From Saccoglossus kowalevskii (Eukaryota; Hemichordata; Enteropneusta; Harrimaniidae): a DNA stretch of 11,105 bases. Made by a program: the position numbers and the translations under genes. Position 1 is the first letter of the stretch, and each line of letters starts with the position of its first letter. Of this stretch, positions 1-7,400 are shown piece by piece. Location: assembly GCF_000003605.2 (NCBI RefSeq), contig NW_003147275.1:278823-289927 (forward strand), written 5' to 3'. The notes beneath the pieces are model-generated. The model saw only the letters and a list, made by a program, of their open reading frames with translations. It was not told the origin of the DNA and did no database searches.

Positions 1-1024
1 GTAAACGTACCAGTAGTAGATTTCTAAAGTAATTTTGTGACATGTAATAGGCAACAGTTCGGAGACGAAATATATGTATAGACTTTGCCCATACACTTAT
101 TACGTACACACATGGTCTTAGAGAATAGAGGCATACAATACATACAAAGCGGTATGTATGTTTAATTTAAAGGTATGTTTAATTAATATAATAAATATAA
201 TTTAAAATTTAAATGACATCTGTAGTGTCACCATATTCATTAAAACAGATGGTTTTTGGGTGAAGAATAAATGAAAATTTGCCTCGTTCAATAAACCTGA
301 TATTCAGATATGTTCTCTCTATATAGCAAGTTCATTTTAATTAACACATACATACACACAATAATTATAATTATATAAAATGAAAGAAAGTAGTATTTTA
401 CAATATCGTACAATTCATTTCCAAACGAAACATTTGAAAATTATTGGCTTTATAATGATGGGTTTAGTATTTTGACCTGTTATACCACTATTTTAGGTCA
501 AATGTACTTTTAAATTAATTAAATATTCCTAATTTGTCGTTATATGATGTATGCGACATCTTTTTGGTTAATGATAATGGATTAAGTAATTTATACTTCT
601 GTTGATCTTCTTGCCTACGTTAATCGATAAGTAAGGTACTCATAATAAAACAATTAAATGTAAATACATACCTGGATTGATTTAATTCAAAATTGACATA
701 TTCCTAATCGGTAACGGTAAACTGTTTAAGTTCAGCCTTTAATTCGACAATTTCAAAATCAAATCAATATAGCCAATTCTTGTATAGCTAATGAAAAATG
801 GATCAACACGAATGATTTAGACACACCTTGAGGATATGTACATGCATAAACTTTATAATGTTATTGATCTATGTGTGTGTGCAAAATGTAGCCACTGAGA
901 ATGTACTGTTATATAAAGTTGGTTGTTGATGTGTGAAAAACAAGATATCATACAGTCAGATTGTATTTAAGAAATACAGAATTAATTAAATTGTCCTTAA
1001 ACACATACAGGATATGTATAATTA
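1..1024. other. AT-rich upstream sequence, no gene seen
   Basis: I see no coding signal on either strand. The stretch has short ACATACA and TTTAATTTAA runs, including a near-duplicate GTATGTTTAATT at about 154 and 174, as expected of AT-rich intergenic DNA. Confidence 0.6.
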
Positions 1025-1064
1025 TAATGACATGCATTGCCGGATACCGAAATGGCGCGTTCTG

Positions 1065-1125
1065 ATTGGTCAAACGATGCCACGTGAAGGTATATAACGC
1101 GATATATGACAGGGTTCATTGAACG
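1065..1125 (+). promoter_or_regulatory. Candidate TATA promoter with CCAAT and E-box
   Basis: Within about 35 bases there is an inverted CCAAT box (ATTGG, 1065-1069), a CACGTG E-box (1081-1086) and TATATAA (1091-1097), in a patch richer in GC than its surroundings. Transcription would start near 1120-1127 on the + strand. No convincing gene begins directly downstream, so it might drive a non-coding first exon of the receptor gene, belong to a mobile element, or be chance. CCAAT-like motifs beside GCGCG also occur in repeats, so I keep confidence low. Confidence 0.3.
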
Positions 1126-1202
1126 CGCGCGATCAGCTGCTCGGACCATAACAAACAGCAGACGATAGTAGTTTAAACCTGTGTGCCTTGCGGTCGATAG
1201 AT

Positions 1203-1364
1203 CAGTGGCGGAGGGGGGGGGGTGAGCGCCCCCCATAAAGCTGAAACCCTTGTATGTCAGAAAAATTTGGCTCTCAAAATGCAGAAAATTGCGATTTTAA
1301 CGGTCTTGATTTGAAAATTGAGCAGTTTCCCCACCTCATGAAAAATTTCGTGCCCCCGCCGCTG
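1203..1364. mobile_element. Miniature non-autonomous element with hAT-like ends
   Basis: The left end CAGTGGCGGAGGGGG is an inverted match to the right end CCCCCGCCGCTG, whose reverse complement is CAGCGGCGGGGG. The 162-base interior is AT-rich and has no coding capacity. The GGCGG-type end with a poly-G run (1213-1222) is common in small hAT-like elements of marine invertebrates. I see no clear 8-base target duplication (left flank CGATAGAT, right flank ACAACAAA), so the copy is old or the boundaries differ slightly. Confidence 0.5.
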
Positions 1365-1397
1365 ACAACAAATAACAATATGGTTGATTAAGAAATT

Positions 1398-1490
1398 ATG
1401 CTGAAGCAAATTTTGATCCCAATTTTAATGCTGGCAACCCTTAGAAGACAGCTTGTCGGCATCGAGCAACAACGAAATGAGCGGGCAACG
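1398..1490 (+). other. Short reading frame like a signal peptide exon, ending at a possible donor
   Basis: From the ATG at 1398 the frame encodes 31 residues, with a hydrophobic segment (ILIPILMLATL) near the start, as in a signal peptide. It then meets ACG|GTATAA, a weak donor in phase 0, and the frame stops one codon later if unspliced. Phase 0 would match the acceptor of exon 2 at 7751, so it could be an alternative first exon. An ATG with a three-codon frame lies just upstream at 1379. Arginines within the region and the weak donor argue against it. Without transcripts this stays speculative. Confidence 0.15.
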
Positions 1491-1764
1491 GTATAATAGA
1501 CAATTGCAAAATGGGGAGTGACAGCTTTTAAAAGTAAGTTACGTCATTTACTACGTGTAGTCACCGGAATGAATCGTATTAACCGGTATTAACTCCAGTT
1601 GCTTATCGTCACAATCCATCACTTACTGGTTGCTCTCTGGCATGAATAGCCGTAAACGTAGTACAGCAAATGAAGAGAAAGCCAACTGGCACCGTTATTT
1701 AATAATCGTAATGTCACCATTCACTCTATTAACACAAGATCTACCTCACAAGAATAAAGTATCA

Positions 1765-1919
1765 TCCGGACGAAATTGGAGATAGTCCGGGCGAAATTGA
1801 AGATAGTCCGGGCCACAGTCCCTCAACGAAAATGGACCGGGCGAAATTGTAGATAGTCCGGGCGAAATTGAAGTTAGTCCGGGCGAAATTGTAGATAGTC
1901 CGGAAGAAATTGAGGATTA
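1765..1919 (+). repeat. 21-base tandem repeat, seven units
   Basis: The unit is close to TCCGGGCGAAATTGAAGATAG. Unit starts fall at 1765, 1786, 1807, 1836, 1857, 1878 and 1899. All are 21 apart except one of 29, which holds an insertion with partial loss of the motif (1813-1835). The period is a multiple of three. Read in frame, the units give SPGEI followed by V or E and then D or V. The 29-base unit shifts frame between the two halves and no ATG opens either half, so a present-day gene is unlikely. Confidence 0.85.
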
Positions 1920-1920
1920 T

Positions 1921-3180
1921 TTTAAACTAATTATTTATTACACAGTTTTCTTTTTACAGCTTTTTATGTTTTTTTTTGTCAATTACAATAAAAAAAACCT
2001 GTTCTGAATAGTACTCTTGTGTTAAATTAAATTTCATGTTCAAGTTAATGTATGATTGTTGTGTCTTATTATTGTAACTGTGAGTATGTGTTTAAGATCG
2101 GGTTGCCACACAGTGACTGACTATATTATGAGGAGGTTGGCAGCCATTATAATGGAAATAATTGGCGGCGCGTCACTCATTATTCCCTTGAATTTACCAG
2201 GGATTTTAAAAACAACAACGGCACAGAAGGTTTTTGGCAATAATTTAATTTGAGGAATGTCAGGCCCACTTTTAAGTCTGTAATGGGGAATAACGGCGAG
2301 TAACACAATGGATTTTCTCTCGTTCTCTCGATATAGCAGGAAATCAGCAGCTGCAACATGGTCATTGATTGGCTACTCATTTAAGAATTGTATTTGTTAA
2401 GTTTATTTGGTTTATATTACTGTCCTGGTGTAGTATAGCTGGTGAATATGTTTCAATGAACTACAATATTGTGGCTCTGAAAAAATAATTGGATAATTGT
2501 TGAGATAATAGAAATTTGGTTTATCTGTGGAGTTAGTATATACATTCGATATGAGAACTTACTGAAAAATGACAACATTGCATTCTCTATGTATATTATA
2601 CAAAACTAGCGGATAATTAACATACAGCCAATGCAAATTTTATACATACATACACATCTATATAGATCGGCGACCTGGCGGTCGAAAGAGTCCTTGTGTC
2701 CTATAAGAACATACAAGTAGATAGCGGCAACCAGAATCAACCAAAAAGATCTGAAACCTTGTCATATTCTCCGAAGACATGACCATTGATATTGATTCTT
2801 TGATTCAGTTTCCTTTTTCTTGTTCTCCTAAATGGTACTGTGAATACATTTCTAAGCTATAACACTCTGTTAAGCCAACTTGAAGGTTGGCATCTAACAC
2901 TTTTAGCCAGTACAATTTGGATTTTGCACAAACTGATTTATTGCCAATTAATTCCAGGTTACAAGTTATAAAATAAATGCTTATATTATATGTACGTGTA
3001 TTAACCCCTGTGTGTAGTCCGAGTAGAAAAGGTTCATTCATGCAGTAAACTCATTGACAAAGGTCGCGTTGTTCGGTTACCCGAACCCTTCTCATAAAGA
3101 CGAATACAACCTCGTGTACAGCACGTCACATTACCGCCATTATACGTAATGTTAACATTTAACCTCATATTACGTGTCGT
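1921..3180. other. Intergenic sequence, no gene seen
   Basis: Short open frames at 2056-2306 and 2805-3041 have no recognisable domain, signal or splice context. Small palindromes occur: CCATTATAATGG (2144-2155), a CGACC/GGTCG stem (2671-2684) and the imperfect GTTCGGTTACCCGAAC (3071-3086). None has an assigned role. Confidence 0.5.
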
Positions 3181-3190
3181 CATTTATTGT

Positions 3191-3344
3191 CCAATCATCA
3201 GCAATCAATGATCAATCACACAATAAAGTGTAATTATTAACTACACAACCATACACAGCCTTACGTTGTTCTTAGTTGACGCCATAGTGAGAATTTGATT
3301 GAGGTACTTTTGTGAGAGTTTCAAACTAGACGTCGCCATTCGCA
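3191..3344 (+). promoter_or_regulatory. Candidate promoter and non-coding first exon of the receptor gene
   Basis: A CCAAT box lies at 3191-3195. A strong donor, GCA|GTAAGTATG, has its GT at 3345-3346. Just before the receptor start codon the sequence TTTGAATTTTAACAG (ending 4353) resembles a splice acceptor, so a 5' untranslated exon ending at 3344 and joined to 4354 is plausible. The transcription start would lie somewhere near 3250-3280; no clear TATA box is seen. A donor at 1534 (AAAAGTAAGTT) is a rival. Confidence 0.25.
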
Positions 3345-4353
3345 GTAAGTATGTATGCAATAACGCATTGCTACTATCTGTATCGCAAATGGTACTGCAC
3401 ATCCAGAAACTTGTTTATTGCAAGGTCTTTTACCAGTTTATTGTAAAGAACTGGCTAGCCATTACATTGGAGATATTTGAAGTTAATCTTCAGTATACAA
3501 AATGAAATCTAAATCACTTGTAGGACATGTAACAGTTGGCTACAGTCACCAGTACTACATGTTGCATTTCAGTGTATTAACATTAGCATTAACATTCCTT
3601 CAATAGTTTATTTGACTTTAAGGAAAACACCTAGATATATATGAACAATAAAGCACGTAATTTAAGCGTGACTAGACTAGAGTACCATAAAACCGTAGGC
3701 TAAGATGAATTATTGACCATATATTGTTTGTTTTAAATTCTAGTTGCCAAAACACCATACAGTGTATAAAAGCATCTCATAAAACAATAATATGTCAGGT
3801 GGTGAACTCCTATGTGTGTTGTATTGCCTCATAACGCGTGATAAGACTGACACTGTGACGTATACACTGCCTTAGTTAGTCCATTGATACCTTCAACGTC
3901 CATCTAATGTCATTATTTATGGACATTCTTTAACCCATTTCATCTTGTATATCACATACACAGTGGCAAATGTTCCTACTAATTTGTGTTTCGATTGGTG
4001 ATCCCAACAAATAACCCTTTATTATTTGTTTACTGTCGTGTTGCGTATATATTCCTCATTCGTATGAATCGATAAATGTAAATCTGAGATATACCAAGAA
4101 GTCCATTATTTAAAAGTGTTCAGCTGTTTTTATGTATTTTCTTTCAAACATCACATAATAACCGTATGCGGTATGCATCTTTTACTGTGTTGTGTATTAA
4201 ACTAGAAGGTGACATTTTTGCAATACAGGTATTTTATATACATATTGTAAAAATACCAGATGTGTAATTTCGCAAGACTTGTGGAAATTTATATATGATA
4301 AATACGCCAGAAATAGTAAAAATAAAAATAAGATTCAATTTGAATTTTAACAG
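3345..4353 (+). other. Possible 5' UTR intron, no coding signal
   Basis: This AT-rich stretch lies between the candidate non-coding exon and the acceptor-like TAACAG before the start codon. I see no domain-bearing frame in it. If the gene is not spliced here, this is simply the upstream promoter region. Confidence 0.3.
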
Positions 4354-4359
4354 AAAATC

Positions 4360-4458
4360 ATGTCAACATTCATCGTATCGTTGTTAGTGGCTACGGTATT
4401 TGGGCAGAATGAGAAGCAGCAAGCATTGTCAGACGAGACAAAGGCCTTTCACTTTAAG
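4360..4458 (+). CDS. Coding exon 1: signal peptide exon
   Basis: This exon encodes residues 1-33. The ATG has A at -3, a favourable context. A hydrophobic run (FIVSLLVATVFG) followed by QNEKQ fits signal peptidase cleavage after G15. The mature N-terminus that follows is polar and charged. The exon ends AAG|GTAAGC, a strong donor, in phase 0. If the intron were kept, the frame would stop after eight more codons, so splicing is needed. An in-frame TAA at 4348-4350 lies just upstream but is inside the proposed upstream intron. The start is chosen as the only ATG in frame with a signal peptide behind it. Confidence 0.8.
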
Positions 4459-7400
4459 GTAAGCGTTTTTAAACCAAAAATATAAATTTAAGTAATTCAT
4501 TTCATACTGGGATGCAGCGCTGTTATTATAGAGAGTTAACAGTACAATACATGTTTATATATTCAGAATTCTACAAATTTACAGTTACAACATTTCCAAT
4601 CCAGGACAATGCATATAATATATAGAAAATAGCAGTTGGTAATCATAGTCATTGGTAATTAAATGCTGGTAAAGATGAACAATGGACTGATGGTCAGATC
4701 AGAATGTACACGATGCACCTGATATATACATGTGAAATCGCCAACCACTTGCCGCTTTCCCTCACCAATCCCCTGTTTAGCTCAGTCGGTAGACTGAGAA
4801 GTCGGGACTTCTTTTTTTGTTTTAGGCCAGACTTTTATTATCCCTTGTTTCGCGAACCCGCCGAATGAACTGGATCCGAAAATGAAATAAAAATTAAATT
4901 TTATTTAGGCGTAATTTCTCGCGCCCGCCGACTTGTAAGCGCAAAGAATTGCTGAAAAAATATTATTTTCATCTTAATTTTTTTACCGCCCGCCGCATAA
5001 CAAATCCAAGTTGCATTTCGTGGGAATATCATGATCAAAGTACCGAAGTCTCACGCAGATGAGAAACAAGGTTATACATGGAATAAAATATTATTTCATT
5101 TCTTCTCACCGATCAATGATCTCACTTACAATTCCTTGAGAATCACACAAATCTAATGGAAATAAAGAATTAATTTTATTTTTTCCGCCCTCCTCAAAAA
5201 AATTGCCTTATAAAAACTCGTGAAACAGGAAATAAAAAAGTTTGGCCTTACATGAAAAATATAATTCCTTTCGCGGTCACGTTAGTTTTCGCGATCACGG
5301 GAAAAGGACTTAAAACATTATTTTTTTGTAAAACAAAAACGAAGTCCCGACTCTGCCAGTCTACTCAGTCGGTAGTGTGGCTACTGCACAGCTTAGCTAA
5401 TCTAAATAAACGTGGTTTGAGTCACGTGTCAGTACAAAATAAGCCAATTTGTCTGCCGCTCATAGTCTTCGCCAAACCACGAAAGGCATTTCATTTGGAG
5501 GTAGGAAAATTAAGTGATATTTAACAGGTAATAATAATGATAACATGTATTTTTTTGTGTGTTTTTGTCTGGGTTGGCAATTCCATTTGTCACCTTGTTA
5601 CAAATTCAGCTTGTAGTTTTCAACAAGAAGAACACATTTTTTTTACCAGAAAACAAGTTGGAAAGTGTCTCAAAACAAAGTTTTTCTACATGATGAGATA
5701 TTAACTAATTGTCATGTTTAATAGTGTTCCCACAATGTTTTTGCCATATAACAACCATGGGACTTCTTTGGTTGTTGCCATGGCAATTACAATTGTTGTA
5801 CTCTTGTTACCAATCTTGTCAACCTATGGTAGTTCATTTGTATAGTTTTTTGGCGGATTGACTTCTAAACAAATTTCCATCTACACCCATCGAGGCAGCT
5901 ACACAACAAACATAAAGTCGAACGGTCTGGTTCTTTTTGAGAAGAAGCTGCCCACATCCATCCATCCATCCATCCAGACACCCAGCTTTCAAACGACAGT
6001 ATCATCAGTATAGATCAGCGGACCTATGGTTCGTTGAACTAAACATGTTTCTTTTAAAATGTGAGAGAACAACTTTGATGCCTGATTAACCCGTAATGAA
6101 AGGCATAGCCAATTGTTCAATACAGTGTTCTGGTAGAGGATAGTATAATTAGTCAAGTATATTTTGTTAGCTTTTACTCAGAGTACCTTTTCTTTGTCAA
6201 CATTTAATATGAAAGTATTCTGTCTTTGTTCTACAATTTATGTTTAGTAGTTTCTTTGTTCAAAACGATGACTGTTTACTAAGAAAGAAATGCTTCTTCG
6301 TCCACATTTACAAGCAAGCGGTCTGTGTTATAGAACTAGTTTGTTCCTGCATGATCCAGGTGGAGAGTACAACTTTCTCATTATGTAAAAGACACTTTTA
6401 AGTAGCAACCTCCTCCTGAATTTGATTTCTAGATCGAGGGGCGGGCGGATGCATGGTCAATGAATGAGCTAAGCAATTGATTTGTAATGGAATATGTGAG
6501 TTTATTTCACTATTCACTATGTCATCGTGGTAATCGTCATTAGAAACTCATGCCAAAGCTAAGTGGGTCGAACGCGTCTTTTAAGTTACAGTCCGTAAAC
6601 CTGGTGATTTAAAATACGTTACTCAACTCGCTTTGTGGCCAAGGTGGTCTTTCCTGATCAATTGAGTGTTGAACATTATTTTCTACTCACATTTTTGGCA
6701 TTAATCATTAAAGGGCGACAGTTGTCGCGCCACGTCCTGTTCGATATGGGACGCATAGCGACGTATACAACGCGTGTAAAATACATTGTTTACTTACATA
6801 AAATTCGAACATGCGCCGCGCGACGACCACCGCGCTTTAGTCATTTAATTATACCCCCAGCCTGTCAGACGCATAAAATATGGTACGTTTGTCACCGTGT
6901 TAACCAATTAGAATCTTGTATTGATATGTTATAACATATGCAGAAACATGCTAATTTCAACTGGCTTAATTTTAAAAGAGTTAAGGGGTAACAAAGATGA
7001 AGGGGATTGACAAATTGTATGCAGCGCGCGCCATATGACGATACGACCTTCAAGCGAGAAGTACATAGTAAGTTAGTTAGCTACCATTAAAACATAGAAA
7101 TGTGATCATTTAATTTTAGCATGGATACAATAGCACAGGAATGATCTTAGCCGTGTTTTATGACAAAAATTAAAAGTGGAGACAGCTACAAATATCTCAA
7201 TTGTTATTTAAACTTTTTTGCTATTTACGACTACCAGAATTACACTTGTAAGCAGCACACCTCCAGTTCTTCTCTGTGTTCCGACTATGGTAGCAGTATA
7301 ATTCCTTTACGTATTTTCCCTGCGTCAATGTCAGAGGTGACAAAATGCAACTCGGAAGTTAAGTCGCGAATACAGTCATCAGTATCCATTTTTTTACTAG

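Noticed and set aside
1765-1919. A CRISPR-like array
   Set aside because: The units are contiguous with no unique spacers and the setting is a eukaryotic intergenic region.
1807-2007. Open frame through the 21-base repeat into a hydrophobic run
   Set aside because: It has no ATG before the repeat, and the hydrophobic part comes from T-rich DNA. The frame is also shifted between the two halves of the array.
2056-2306. Overlapping small frames on both strands
   Set aside because: They are short, without domain or splice context, and the overlap on both strands points to chance.
4771-4830. A functional tRNA gene at the TAGCTCAGTCGG motif
   Set aside because: The B box lies beyond the inserted element, and even when rejoined the acceptor stem does not pair.
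5252-5524. 90-codon frame beginning with a hydrophobic stretch
   Set aside because: It runs through the right arm of the foldback element and the tRNA-like sequence, so it is an accident of repeats.
6635-6934. Open frame of about 99 codons across the CpG-rich patch
   Set aside because: Stop codons are rare there because of local GC content. The translation has no domain and looks random.
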